Shown: one piece after another, positions 43,811 through 54,079 of the stretch
How the letters are laid out: each line of letters opens with the position of its first letter
How positions within the stretch are numbered: the stretch's first letter is position 1
Assembly: GCF_000712165.1 (NCBI RefSeq)
Contig: NZ_KL544010.1
Span: 225,116-289,115, forward strand
Direction of reading: 5' to 3'
Source: Ureaplasma canigenitalium ATCC 51252
GTDB lineage: Bacteria; Bacillota_I; Bacilli_A; Mycoplasmatales; Mycoplasmoidaceae
DNA length: 64,000 nt
Notes under the pieces: model-generated
The model's input: the letters and a program-made list of their open reading frames with translations, nothing else
What the model was told of the DNA's origin: nothing
Databases searched by the model: none
Program-made: the position numbers and the translations under genes

Positions 43811-44608
43811 ATGAAATTAATTACCATCACATCAAGCAAAAATCCAATTGTTAACCATTTTCAGTCCATCGTGGTTGATAAGCAATATCGAATGAAGCAT
43901 CGTCTTATCCTCGTCGAAAATGAAAAATTAATTGATGAAGCACTAAAAATGAACTATCGACTAAAGAATTTGTTAGTTTACGATGTTCACTACAAAAAAA
44001 ACTTTGAAAAGTGCTTTCGTTTCACTCTTTGTGATGACGTAGAAGTGTATTTATTGACCGATACCATTATGAAGAAAATATCTTCAAATGAATCTTTTTC
44101 AAAAGTAATGGCTGTCATTGAAATGCCGTTTCATCCGGTATCACCTAACGATCCTATAATCGTCCTTGATAACATTCAAGATCCTGGTAATCTTGGTACT
44201 ATATTAAGAAGTTGTGTTGCTTTTAAAATGACTAACCTAGTCCTTAGTAATTGTGTTGATCTCTACAACAATAAAGTAATTAAAGCTAGTATGGGAGCGA
44301 TTTTCAAGATTAATACTTTGTCCTTCAAAAATGATGAAGAAACTCTTCGGTTCTTAACTGAAAATGAATATTATCAGGTAGGATGTACAATCGCTAGTGA
44401 TGCAAAAAAAATTAGTCAATATCGGTTTAAAAACGATGTTAAATATGCTTTTCTTTTCGGAAATGAAGGTCATGGTTTACACCAAAATTTCATTAATCAT
44501 GTTGATGAAAAATTAATGATTCCTATCTCAAATACCGAATCACTTAATGTTTCAACAGCGGCCAGCGTTATTATTTATGAATGGTATAAACAATGTTTTG
44601 ATATTTAA
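43811..44608 (+). CDS. TrmH/SpoU-family RNA 2'-O-ribose methyltransferase
   Basis: This 265-aa SAM-dependent enzyme methylates a ribose in rRNA or tRNA. The C-terminal SPOUT domain is clear: IVLDNIQDPGNLGTILRSC (motif 1), FGNEGHGL (motif 2) and SLNVSTAASVIIYEW (motif 3) in the knot region. The N-terminal ~100 residues are the substrate-binding domain typical of RlmB/TsnR-like members. The target base cannot be assigned. It lies in an operon with the EF-hand-like gene before it and holA after it. Confidence 0.92.
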   Translation: MKLITITSSKNPIVNHFQSIVVDKQYRMKHRLILVENEKLIDEALKMNYRLKNLLVYDVHYKKNFEKCFRFTLCDDVEVYLLTDTIMKKISSNESFSKVMAVIEMPFHPVSPNDPIIVLDNIQDPGNLGTILRSCVAFKMTNLVLSNCVDLYNNKVIKASMGAIFKINTLSFKNDEETLRFLTENEYYQVGCTIASDAKKISQYRFKNDVKYAFLFGNEGHGLHQNFINHVDEKLMIPISNTESLNVSTAASVIIYEWYKQCFDI

Positions 44609-45501
44609 TTAATTACAGTTCAATTTTTTTCCTAAAAAAAACTATTAATGAGTTGATTAAGGACTGTACTGGTTTTGAAGTTGTTAAGTTAAATGAGTCA
44701 TCGCTTAAGAACAAGACATTGCTTTCCTTATCATTAGATAACGACCTTTTTTCTAACAATAAAGTTTATTTAATAGAATCAGATAATCTCTTTAACAATC
44801 AAAAAGATATTGAGAAAAGCATTCCTTTCTTCAAGGAAAATAATTCTAGGAACGACATTATCATTTTTTTTGTAAAAGAAAAAAACATTGACCTTAAAAA
44901 ACTCCCAAATGAAATAAAAAATAAACTCCATTTTTACATCGAAGAAAACACGGTGTCTAGTCTTAATTCATCAATCAAGGAAATGCTTGACCTTAATCAC
45001 CTTGTTTTAAACCAAACGGTCATTAATGAACTAAAAATAAAAACTGAAAATAACAAAGATCTTCTTTATGCTGAAATCATTAAGCAAGGTTTACTAGATG
45101 ATAACGACGGCCGTCTTCGTTTTATTTCTGATTACACAACCTATAAGATTTTTGATTTTCTGGTTTATCTTTTTAATAAAAATTATGTTGATATCTTCAA
45201 CTTTCTTTCAAAGAACCGTGAACAGACCGCAATTCTTGTTAGTATGCTTGTTACCCTATTACAGAATTATTACCTTTTTCTCCTTCTTCGATCAAAAGGT
45301 TATGATGAAAACGATATCGTCTGTACCTTAAAGCTCCAACCTTTTCTTGTTACAAAAATGAAAAAACTTTTATCAAAGTTTACCTTAATCTCTATAATTA
45401 ATAAGATTAGAGACTTAATTGATCTTGAAAAAATGTTCAAAAGCACTTCCATTAATCAAGAATTGCTTTTTCTACATTGAATAATCAGCTTTAATAGCTA
45501 G
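44593..45501 (+). CDS. holA: DNA polymerase III delta subunit
   Basis: This 302-aa clamp-loader subunit opens the beta clamp. The N-terminus FWYLINYSSIFFLKKTINELI has the pattern of HolA proteins (YL.....F..K..I..L), and the C-terminal all-helical domain (LVTLLQNYYLFLLLRSKG) is typical. Most family features are weak in mycoplasmas, so the call rests on pattern and position. I take ATG 44593, which overlaps the methylase end by 16 bases; a TTG at 44653 would drop the conserved N-terminus. It ends at TAG 45499-45501, 13 bases before the next gene. Confidence 0.75.
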
Positions 45502-45514
45502 CAAAGGAGGAAAT

Positions 45515-46810
45515 ATGGAACCGGTTAAAAATCAGCTTAGTGAACGATTATCAACGATTTATAACGATATCCGCAAATTATTGAACGTCACTTTTCTTGA
45601 AGAAAAAGTTAACACTTCAATCAAAAGCGATAATGAGCTAGCTAATCAAATTAATAAAAACATTTCCATCATCAAAAACATCGAAGAAAATTATGATGTT
45701 GAAAAGCAAATGCACCTTGAATACATCAAAGCTTTTCAATCATATCGCATTTTTAGTTATGTTGAAAATAGCTTAGATGATCTTGACCAAATTACCGATG
45801 TCATAAATTCACTTCGTGTTTACATTTTAAACACATACGAAGTTGATGTTTATGAAAATAAAAAAGCAGATATCACTTTTGTTTTTGACGAAGCAACAAA
45901 AATGTCAATGGGTTTTGATGAAAAAGAAGCTACTGTTATCAAAGAAGATATTATCAACAAACCGCTTGATACTGATGAACAGATGCAAGAAGAACCGCAA
46001 TTTGATGCTACTAATTTTGGTTTTACAAACAACAGTGATGAATTCCGTCAAATGCAGATTGACGCAATAGCTTCTAATGTATTCACTCAAAAAGTACTTA
46101 ACAATGAAGTTTATATGTTCAAAACAAAACCAAAATTAATTCCTGCATTAAAGATTTTCTTTGTCATTGTCGCAGGACTTACCTTAATTCTTTCAATTAT
46201 TGCTTTCTCAACTTTTACTGAATACACGAAGAATATGTATAAGATTTTCACCAGACAGGATAATGGTGAACAAATCGTAGCTTCATACCATCGTACAGGA
46301 CAGATACCGGTCTCTATTATTATCTTCGGAATAATGTTTATTTCGACCGTTATAAGTCTTGTAAGAACATGGCGTAACGATAACACGAAGTATAATTTCC
46401 GAATCTTTATGTTGTTCATTTTTGTTGGTGTCGTCTTTATCTCACTGTTCGTCGATATTTTTAGTGGTAACTTAAGATGAGATCAAAACAACGTGATTGC
46501 TCGATTTAACGAAATGAAAAACGACGATGTTGATGCACGATTGCGTCAGCCTTTACTTGGTGATAATGACTATGACAAGATGTTTGGTTTAATCATTACT
46601 TACTTCGTTACCCAAATTTTAATTTTTGTTTTTGTACTTCTTTTAATCCTTATTTTAATTACGGCTAAATTCTTAAATCCGAAACGTGATACCGAACGTC
46701 TTGAGGCTTTACTTGAACAAATTAAAAATGATGTAGTTCAAGGAAAAGTCAATCCTAATCAATATGGTCAAAAGAAAAAAAGTCCTTTCGGTGATTCCTT
46801 TACCTTTTAG
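45515..46810 (+). CDS. Unrecognised membrane protein with long cytoplasmic N-terminus
   Basis: This encodes 431 aa. A full AGGAGG site 8 bases before ATG 45515 is one of the best in the window. Residues 1-200 are soluble and helical. Four membrane segments follow: IPALKIFFVIVAGLTLIL at ~210, VSIIIFGIMFISTVISLV at ~265, FRIFMLFIFVGVVFISLFV at ~295 and FVTQILIFVFVLLLILILI at ~370. The C-terminus is charged. No known domain is evident. It sits between holA and the ECF component, so it may be co-transcribed with either. Confidence 0.75.
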
Positions 46811-46838
46811 GTAAATCTAAAATATTGGGGTGATTTTT

Positions 46839-47879
46839 ATAGAAACCTGATCGCAACTCAAAGAACGAAAAAAACCTTTTTTTGCTTATAAAAAGGAACC
46901 GATTATTTTACATGAAAACTTAACATTAAAAATCAAGATTGTTAAGTTTTTCTTCCCTTTTTACCCACTTAAATTATTCCGTTCCATCAGTATGATGACG
47001 GTCTTCTCACTACTGATTGCAATCCGATTAGGAATGAGTTTTTTAAGTGTTAAAGTACCTGGAGTTAGTATTACCTTATCATTCTCCTGAATGCCACTAA
47101 TGGTACTTGGTTGGTATTTTGGCCCCGTTCTTGGGATATTCGGTGGAATGTTGATGGATACTTTCACATGATTACTCCGGGGTGGTACTTGATTCTGAAT
47201 GTATGCCATCCAAGAACCTGTTCTAGGGTGTATTGCTGGTTTGCTTAGTAGTATTCTAGCATTACGAAAAACTGGTAAAAATATCGTTAGTGACATCATT
47301 TTTAACCAAATTTTTATTCTTGTTTTTGGTTTTCTTACCATTAGTCTAATCCTGATGTTTGCTGATGATTCAACACAATTATTTAAGTCAATCATTCGTA
47401 ATGATAAAGAAATTAACGATGATTTTTCTTCTATCTTTCGATATGTAACAATCGGTTTTCTGTGTTTCTTCATTCTGTTCAGTGAAATCACCATTATTGT
47501 TTATCTAACCCGGTTTAAAAATAAACCAAAAGATTTTATCCTTACTATCCTATATGTAACGATACTTGTAATGACTTCAACAATGCTCTTCTCATTTGCT
47601 TTAGGACCACATACCCAGTTAAAATTTCTCCAGTATGTTGGTAAAAAACCATCTAGTCTTTATTTAAAATATGGGGTTAATTATTATCTTCTGCCAAGAA
47701 TCATTAAAGAAAGTGTTAAAACTCCTATTTACATCATCATTCTTGCAACAATTATTACCACCTTTAATTATGTATTTGAAAACATTAAAAAAATTAGTCA
47801 TAAAAAATGAAAGGAACCTTCTGTCTTAAAGCATCTTTTTAGAGTTAAAACTAAAAAGGAAAAAAGAAGCGACCTTTAG
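46839..47879 (+). CDS. ECF transporter substrate-binding (S) component
   Basis: This integral membrane protein of ~346 aa would bind a vitamin or cofactor and pair with the shared EcfA-EcfT energy module. Six hydrophobic segments are seen. The block WYFGPVLGIFGGMLMDTFTWLLRGGTW and then MYAIQEPVLGCIAGLL is typical of ECF S components in Mollicutes. No ATG lies near the expected start. GGGGTGAT at 46827-46834 looks like a ribosome site and points to ATA at 46839, or to GTG at 46830. Its last 29 bases overlap the convergent NifU-like gene. Substrate unknown. Confidence 0.75.
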
Positions 47880-48195
47880 ATTTATTTTCAACAATAACTA
47901 CATCTTTTACCGATGGAACTTCTTTTTTTAAAATATTGAGAAGTCCATCGCGATAGGTTACATCGATTAATGAGCATCCAACACAAGCTCCAAGAATTTC
48001 AATGAAAACAACCCCGTTTTCATATTTAATAAATTTAAAATCTCCTCCGTCGAGTCGAACATAAATTCTTAAATCTTCAATGATTTCTTTAATCTTTAAA
48101 GTATCAATGTCATCAGTCACTGGTGACATTTCTTCTTCTTTTTCATCAACAAATAAACGATTGAACTCAAGTACTGTTTTATTCTTCTTGTCCAT
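47851..48195 (-). CDS. NifU-like C-terminal domain protein
   Basis: This encodes 114 aa. Residues ~45-110 carry YVRLDGGDFKFIKYENGV and GACVGCSLIDVTY, with the CxxC pair of the NifU C-terminal (Nfu) domain. That domain carries or delivers iron-sulfur clusters, which could serve the U32-family proteins in the same genome. I take ATG 48195, which overlaps the upstream gene's end by 17 bases; the longer reading from 48252 lies entirely inside that gene. It is the last gene of a udk-(48475 gene)-nfu operon. Confidence 0.85.
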   Translation of the reverse strand: MDKKNKTVLEFNRLFVDEKEEEMSPVTDDIDTLKIKEIIEDLRIYVRLDGGDFKFIKYENGVVFIEILGACVGCSLIDVTYRDGLLNILKKEVPSVKDVVIVENKSKGRFFFPF

Positions 48196-48475
48196 ACATA
48201 ATAACATCTTTCGATGTTGATAACTTCTTATAGGTAATAATAGTAAATTCATTTAGTCCACTTTGTCTTGCTGTAAAAACAAATCGTGGATTATTAGGAT
48301 TAATAAAAAACAAGGTCGCATCGTCGGCACGTCCTGGTTTAATGTTTCGAAGCAAGTCATTAACCATAGCTTGTATGAAAAGTAATGAGTAATTTTCATA
48401 TCCAGCAATTCTTTGTTTAATTCTAAAATAAGCATGATCCGTTAGAACGAATCGTATTCTTCTATTTTTTCTCAT
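48179..48475 (-). CDS. Small conserved hypothetical protein
   Basis: This encodes a 98-aa basic protein. The N-terminal part, IRFVLTDHAYFRIKQR, recalls DUF4258-type small proteins (TDHA..RI..R). The later RFVFTARQSGLNEFTIITYKK would fit the strand end of such a RelE/BrnT-like fold. I do not claim toxin activity. It overlaps the 3' end of udk by 14 bases and the start of the NifU-like gene by 17, so all three are translated from one mRNA. Confidence 0.6.
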   Translation of the reverse strand: MRKNRRIRFVLTDHAYFRIKQRIAGYENYSLLFIQAMVNDLLRNIKPGRADDATLFFINPNNPRFVFTARQSGLNEFTIITYKKLSTSKDVIMYGQEE

Positions 48476-49112
48476 GATTAATTAAAAACATTATTAGTGA
48501 TTTAATCAAAAAATCAGTTTTTTCATGCTTCTCACTTCAAGGAACAATTAAGTCAGCATTAACTTTTGATGGGTCAATATACTTATCGAACATTGGTGAA
48601 ACACAAAGACGTCATTGACGAACTATCGATTCAATCGTTCGACCACGTTCTCTAGTATCCCGAATAAATCTCCGATTTAAGCATTCATCCTTCGGTGTTT
48701 GAACATACACTTTTAAGTTCGCAAGTTTATTAATTTCCTCATCATAAATAGCATAAATACCTTCAAAAATGATGACATCAGAAGGATATAAAACTACATC
48801 ACTCTTAACATGTTTGCTAATGGTATAATCATAAACAGGTGGGATAATTGGTTCGTTTCTAATCAAGGTTTCAAGGTCATGCTTAATCCACTCTCAATTT
48901 AACGATGTTGGATCATCATAATTATGCAAATCTTCAACTTTAGGGATTAAGTTCTTATCACTTTGGTAATAAGAGTCCATACAAAGAAGGGATGTTGAAA
49001 GGTGCTCGTTTTGAAATGCTCTTACAAGAGCATTCGCGAAAGTCGACTTTCCGCTCCCTGAAGCACCAGCTATAAAGATCACAAAAGGTTTCTTACTATT
49101 TTTAGTTTTCAT
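48462..49112 (-). CDS. udk: Uridine kinase
   Basis: This 216-aa cytosolic enzyme phosphorylates uridine or cytidine, feeding pyrimidine salvage. Walker A GASGSGKSTFA lies at residues ~15-25. The VIIFEGIYA block (Walker B) is at about residue 113, RRFIRDTRERGRTIESIVRQW binds the phosphates, and PMFDKYIDPSK with DLIVPW is family-typical. Together with deoA it forms a nucleoside-salvage set in this window. The -10 box is at 49132-49137 on the minus strand. It ends inside the next gene. Confidence 0.93.
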
Positions 49113-49131
49113 ATCATTTTCTATTTAATTA

Positions 49132-49137
49132 ATTATA
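49132..49137 (-). promoter_or_regulatory. -10 box of udk operon
   Basis: TATAAT on the minus strand, 19 bases before the udk ATG. Confidence 0.5.
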
Positions 49138-49189
49138 AGTTTATTACCACTTAAGATTTAAAAAAAATAAATTTTTTCAATAAATTAGT

Positions 49190-49195
49190 TATAAT
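49190..49195 (+). promoter_or_regulatory. -10 box of rpmF
   Basis: TATAAT lies 42 bases before the rpmF ATG; GGAAGTGAGG follows as ribosome site. Confidence 0.6.
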
Positions 49196-49237
49196 ATAAA
49201 GACATTGTGATTATTAAAATGGAAGTGAGGCGATTGT

Positions 49238-49411
49238 ATGGCAGTTCAACAACGAAGAGTGAGCAAGTCACGTAAGGGTATGCGTCGTAGTCACGACCAC
49301 TTAGAAGTACCACTTACTTCAGTATGTCAAGGTTGTGGTGAAGCACTAATGCCTCACCGTGCTTGTCGAGCTTGTAAAACTTATCGAGATGTACGTTTAG
49401 CAATTAAATAA
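49238..49411 (+). CDS. rpmF: 50S ribosomal protein L32
   Basis: This is a 57-aa ribosomal protein. MAVQQRRVSKSRKGMRRSHD is the family N-terminus. A zinc ribbon follows (CQGCGE and CRACK, 10 residues between the pairs). It has strong ribosome-site bases and its own -10 box. Its start was set by GTGAGG upstream. Too short for many ORF filters. Confidence 0.97.
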   Translation: MAVQQRRVSKSRKGMRRSHDHLEVPLTSVCQGCGEALMPHRACRACKTYRDVRLAIK

Positions 49412-49445
49412 TTGCTATTTTTTATTTATCAGCAGCTTTTAGGTT

Positions 49446-49850
49446 ATGAAAAGAAATAAAAAGAACGAACAAGTTGAATTAAGTAAAGAAAATACGGAAG
49501 TTTCTTCAGGTATCGAACAAAAAAAACGTAAAGACATCCTTACCGAGGCCATCATCATTGATGAAGATTTTGAACCGCCAATGGTTAACGAAGAGAACGA
49601 CGAGGATATCGTATTTCGAGGGACTAAAGGCAGTCTTGATTTCAGTACCACAACTAATTACGAAATCGACAAAAGTAATAATCTGACAAAAGTACTAAAC
49701 ATTCCGTCATCGACGAATTATGCTGATAAAAAGTTACTTAAGAAATCACGTAACTTTCTTATCACCCTTTTTCTTTCTATTGTAACTTCGTTTATTCTCC
49801 TTGGAATCATCATTAGTGTAGCGATTACGATCGCGATTAGAAACACATAA
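49446..49850 (+). CDS. Small tail-anchored membrane protein, hypothetical
   Basis: This encodes 134 aa. Residues 1-100 are acidic and soluble with no recognised domain. A single hydrophobic segment at ~105-128 (NFLITLFLSIVTSFILLGII) near the C-terminus leaves only a few residues outside. No signal peptide. It begins 35 bases after rpmF and could be read from the same promoter. Function unknown. Confidence 0.65.
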   Translation: MKRNKKNEQVELSKENTEVSSGIEQKKRKDILTEAIIIDEDFEPPMVNEENDEDIVFRGTKGSLDFSTTTNYEIDKSNNLTKVLNIPSSTNYADKKLLKKSRNFLITLFLSIVTSFILLGIIISVAITIAIRNT

Positions 49851-49917
49851 ATGGCAAGGATAGAAATAAACTTAAAATTAATGAGACTTATTAAACTTAT
49901 TTATGATTACTTTAAGT

Positions 49918-49923
49918 TATAAT
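49918..49923 (+). promoter_or_regulatory. -10 box of the gene at 49962
   Basis: TATAAT lies 38 bases before the ATG, with GGGGAT as ribosome site. Confidence 0.5.
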
Positions 49924-49961
49924 TATAAATAAGTTTTTATTATATTTATTGGGGATTCATC

Positions 49962-51809
49962 ATGAAAATGAACGAAAATAAAAAGACACTTTATCTCGAT
50001 TCATCAACTGCTCTTGATCTTGGTATTGTTAATTTATCACAACAAGATGTTGTTTTAAATGATTGTGTGCTTGAAACAAATGAAATGGTCGACTATAGCG
50101 ATGAAGTTTACCTATCGCTTGTTTTAAATAAAGGTCATGCTTACCTTGAACAACTAAACAAAAAGAATAAAACAAACATCAGGGTTGACAACACTTACCT
50201 TGCTGATGTTAGTCATTTAACAAACGGTCTAACTGATTACGAACAACTAGTTAACTTTAAGATCAAAAACTTCTTTATTGAAAAAGGAATTAAAGCAAGT
50301 GAAAGTATTAATTTATTTTTCGCTGAAGACAAAGTTGTTCAATCTTTAACTGACGATGAATTAAAAAATAACATTAGCAAATACGACACATATCTTCGTG
50401 ATGTCGATTTTGACTTAAATAAAGCAAAAAAAGCATATGGTGATTTAGTTAACGAAACAAAATATTACGAATTAACTAACGAAGAGTTTGATGACCTAAA
50501 ATCAACTCTTGAAGCAAAGGCTAGCATCGTTCAAATTCTAGTTTACCTAAAAACAATCCACATCAAAGAACAATATAACCGTTACCAAAAAGCGAATGGT
50601 GAACAACCGTTTGAACCATTCCATTTATTCAATTTAAAGAAAACCGAATTCCTAAATCCAAATTTTGATAGTTATGAATATTTAACTAGACGAGATTACA
50701 TCACTAATCAATACGATGATGCTGATATGATTCCAGTTCCTTATGAAGAAAACAATCAAGAGAGATCAAAAATTGTGTCTGAACTTAAAACTTACGATGA
50801 CACTACGATGACCGACCTTGAAATTTCAAATCTAGAACAAGAATTCTACTTGAACCACCCAATCAACTATGAAGAAAAAGAAGATGAATTAGATCATTTT
50901 GAGGAAACCATTGAGGATGTTGAAAACATGGAAGAAAGTGTTGTATTACAACACAACACAGATCTTTCATCTGAGCTACAAAATGAAGTTGATCAGTTCG
51001 GAAAAATGATTGATGAAAAATACCGTCGAAACCATGAGGGCAAAATGATGCTTGAGGTAGAAGACGAAGTTGCGAGAACAATGGGTGAAAATGCTATTAT
51101 GGATAGCAACACAACATATGACTTAGAAACTTACATTGATCCTAATACACTTGATGTCGAACACGACAAGGAACACACTGATACAGAGTGAGTTGTAAAA
51201 AATGATTTAAAGGATAGTCAGCTAGAAGATTATTCTTCAACTTCAATGTCGCATTCTTCAACAATGAGCGACGATGTAGAGATGATGGTTGATGAAAACG
51301 AACAACAGCAAGAAGAGTCGATGGAGGAAGGACAACCAACTATCCTTGAAGATGAAAATCAAGGTGGGTTTATGAGACCGATTGACGACTTCGATATTTA
51401 TAGCGACGAAGTTCCGTCATCTTCTTCCGTTGAAGAAACTCAAATGATGGATGATGTCCCGATGATTGACGAAACTCCAACATTGGATGCTGAACTTCCT
51501 ATGATGGACGAGCAAAACGAAATCACAAAAGATACTACGGATACTATCGACTATCCACCAATCATTGACGACGAACCTACAATGGAAAGTATTCACATTA
51601 GCGAACTTGACGAACATAAAATGGATACTGATGAAAATAGTTCATCGATGTGATTTGAAAAATCAAATGATGAACTTTCTGAAAACAAGAGCATTGAAGA
51701 CTTCTTTAATAAATGAAAAAATAACGAACATAACTTATCAGAAGAAACCGCTAACTTAAACAAAGAAAATATCAAACTTTCAAAAAAATTAGGTAAAAAA
51801 CATAAATAG
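49962..51809 (+). CDS. Large acidic protein, unrecognised
   Basis: This encodes 615 aa. Residues ~1-270 look folded, mixed helical, with Tyr- and Asn-rich stretches (LKTIHIKEQYNRYQ, YEYLTRRDYITNQYDD). From ~290 onward it is highly acidic and low in complexity, with repeated Met-Met-Asp-Glu, SSS and EE blocks (VPMIDETPTLDAELPMMDE). A basic Lys-rich end (LSKKLGKKHK) follows. No signal peptide, membrane helix or known domain is present. Acidic repeat proteins of this kind in mycoplasmas are often cytoskeletal, but no specific motif proves it. It lies directly upstream of a second unknown gene. Confidence 0.7.
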
Positions 51810-51827
51810 TTGTTAGGGGAATTGGTT

Positions 51828-53144
51828 ATGGAAAATATTACAAAAAAGGTACAGCTAATCAAGGACAATAATGACGATACATTGTTCAATATTAATAAGC
51901 CTAAAAACCGTATTGGTGGATCTTTAAATGTATACAAACCATATTACGGAAATGATTTGCCAATCACTGAAATTGTCATTTGGGATAATCTTGTTGATCT
52001 AGAAAAACTAAAATCTTATATTAAAGAACTTGACCAAAAGATTGATGATGCTTATAGTGACTTCTGCAATAATGCGATTGCTAAGTACGAAAAAATCGGT
52101 CACAACGTGACACAAGAACTTGTTGATCATAATGAAGAACGATTAAACAAAAACATTGAAATCAATGAAGAGATTATTCAAAATCACATTTTTGAATGAC
52201 ATGCTGCAATCCTAAATGATCTTGATGTCAGAGAAGAGGAAGAACGAGAATTAATTGTTCAAAAATATAAAAACCGTATCGATCTTGATTTCTTTTTTGA
52301 TCACTACTCAATTTTTAGTGCGGAACCGTCTCGTTATCCTTTCCCTTCAAAGGATAAACGAAAAAAATCAAATGCGGAAATTGTATTTAACGAACTAGCT
52401 TATCAGCTTGATAGCAATCATATGCTTTTTACAAGAAAAAAACTTGCTAAAATCGAAAGTTATAAAAAAGAAATGTTAAACAAAAACAATCCGCTTTATA
52501 GTCCAAAACAAACTCTTAATAGTTACGAAACATACAAGAGTCACGAAACCATTGCACTCTATCTTTCGCGATTAATCGGGATTGTTCGTGTTCTTGAAGA
52601 TATTGTTTCAGAACAAGAATTAAATAGAACAGAAAATTATGTTAAGGGAGCGGAATTAAGTCTTAAAACACTTAATATGGTCTATCGTGGTGACAAGAAG
52701 GGTCTTTACATTAAAAACCATTATGACTATATGGTGAAGAGTATGGTTTCTGTTGGAGTTGAACTTTCAACGCTAGATACTTTGTTATCAGCTTATGAAG
52801 ACCTAAATACATACCGAACTTTCCTTAAAAACATTAAGCATCCGTTAATGAATTACGGCTATTACCGTACAATGATTGACCGCATTAAGCACTCATTGTT
52901 ATACGAAACAAAGTCATATTTGGCTCGTGATCTTTTTGAGAATGATTATAATTTAAACTTAATTTACGATGAATTAAAAGAGCTTGATAACAAAAAACAA
53001 CCAGTTTATCTTGATGAAAAAATTATTTCGCGTGAACCACTTCTTGCTCCTACATTTATCGTTGATGATCCAAAAGTTCGTGTTTCCCTTCGTGACCGTA
53101 GAACTAACAAAATGATTGATGTTGAAACTAAACTAAAAAAATAA
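51828..53144 (+). CDS. Unrecognised soluble protein, partner of the acidic protein gene
   Basis: This encodes 438 aa. AGGGGA 8 bases before ATG 51828 fixes the start. The protein is mainly helical (ELDQKIDDAYSDFCNNAIAKYEKIG; NYVKGAELSLKTLNMVYRG), charged and Tyr-rich, with no signal peptide and no membrane segment. It starts 18 bases after the acidic protein's stop and ends at a strong terminator, so the two form a short operon and may act together. Family and role unknown. Confidence 0.7.
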
Positions 53145-53151
53145 ACAACTA

Positions 53152-53177
53152 ACAAAGACCAGTGGTCTTTGTTTTTA
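53152..53177 (+). terminator. Rho-independent terminator
   Basis: ACAAAGACC and GGTCTTTGT form a perfect 9-bp stem around AGT, followed by TTTT. Confidence 0.85.
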
Positions 53178-53181
53178 TAGT

Positions 53182-54045
53182 ATGACGAATTTACGATTAA
53201 AAATAGCACAAATCAAAAAAGAAATTATTTCCTTTCTTGAAAAGATAACCTTTAGTAGAAAAAAAACAATATCCATTTTTTACGATAGCGAAGCCGTTGA
53301 CATTAATTCAGCTTATATTAAAAGCAAACGAATGTTAAGTGAAAATTATCAAATACCAATCGAAATTCTTGATTTGAGGTCAAGAAATATTGAAGAATGG
53401 GAAAAGTATATCGGTCAAATCGCTTCATCACACTTTCTTTTTTTTGAACTACCGATACCTAACATCTATCTCCCTTTATTAAACTTTCTCTCATCAGAAA
53501 ACGATATTGATGGGTTACGATCAAAATTATTAAATCATATTGATTATCAATCATTTAAATATTATCCAGCAACAGTCGCAACTATTTACTTCCTAATTGA
53601 ATACCTAGATCTAGTAAAAAAAGACAAAAGCATTCTTTTTATTGGTCGGAGTAAACATCTTGGTGGTTTTATCTACCATTTGATAGAGAAACAGAATGGT
53701 TTTCAAGAAACGATGTTAATGCATACAAAAACAACCGATAAAAAAACTCTTTTCAATAAAGCTGATGTCGTTGTTTCCTGTATTAACCAAGCGAATGCTT
53801 ATCATACTAATCAATTAAAAGATAATGCAGTACTGATCGATGGGACTTTTGAAATTCTTAACGGTAAAGTTAAAGGTTCATTCTTAATTGATCATGAAGA
53901 TTGTGTAAAACGACACATCAAATACACTCCTGTCCCATATGGTGTCGGGCAACTTACTACCTTTTTTCTTTTATTAAACTATATTAGTCCAAAATATGGG
54001 ATAAACTTCGCTAAATGTTTGAAGCGTTTTTTAAATACTAAATAA
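53182..54045 (+). CDS. folD: FolD-like methylenetetrahydrofolate dehydrogenase/cyclohydrolase
   Basis: This is a 287-aa one-carbon metabolism enzyme. INSAYIKSKRMLSE at ~38-51 holds the catalytic Tyr-x-x-x-Lys region, FFELPIPN matches the QLPLP motif, and PATVATIYFL matches PCTP. ILFIGRSKHLGG is the NAD(P)-binding GRS loop. The usual C-terminal PGGVGPMT is changed to PYGVGQLT. This is a strongly diverged FolD, so activity or cofactor choice could be altered. The ATG follows a terminator by only 4 bases and has no ribosome site. Confidence 0.8.
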   Translation: MTNLRLKIAQIKKEIISFLEKITFSRKKTISIFYDSEAVDINSAYIKSKRMLSENYQIPIEILDLRSRNIEEWEKYIGQIASSHFLFFELPIPNIYLPLLNFLSSENDIDGLRSKLLNHIDYQSFKYYPATVATIYFLIEYLDLVKKDKSILFIGRSKHLGGFIYHLIEKQNGFQETMLMHTKTTDKKTLFNKADVVVSCINQANAYHTNQLKDNAVLIDGTFEILNGKVKGSFLIDHEDCVKRHIKYTPVPYGVGQLTTFFLLLNYISPKYGINFAKCLKRFLNTK

Positions 54046-54049
54046 ATGG

Positions 54050-54055
54050 TATAAT
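54050..54055 (+). promoter_or_regulatory. -10 box of rpoD
   Basis: TATAAT lies 24 bases before the ATG; GGAG at about 54070 is the ribosome site. Confidence 0.55.
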
Positions 54056-54079
54056 TAATACTTAATGACGGAGAAATGT

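Noticed and set aside
48196-48252. Longer N-terminus for the NifU-like protein
   Set aside because: It would lie wholly within the upstream gene; the conserved part begins after ATG 48195.
48179-48475. Toxin-antitoxin module
   Set aside because: Only a vague DUF4258-like pattern, and the neighbours are udk and a NifU-like gene; no antitoxin candidate is present.
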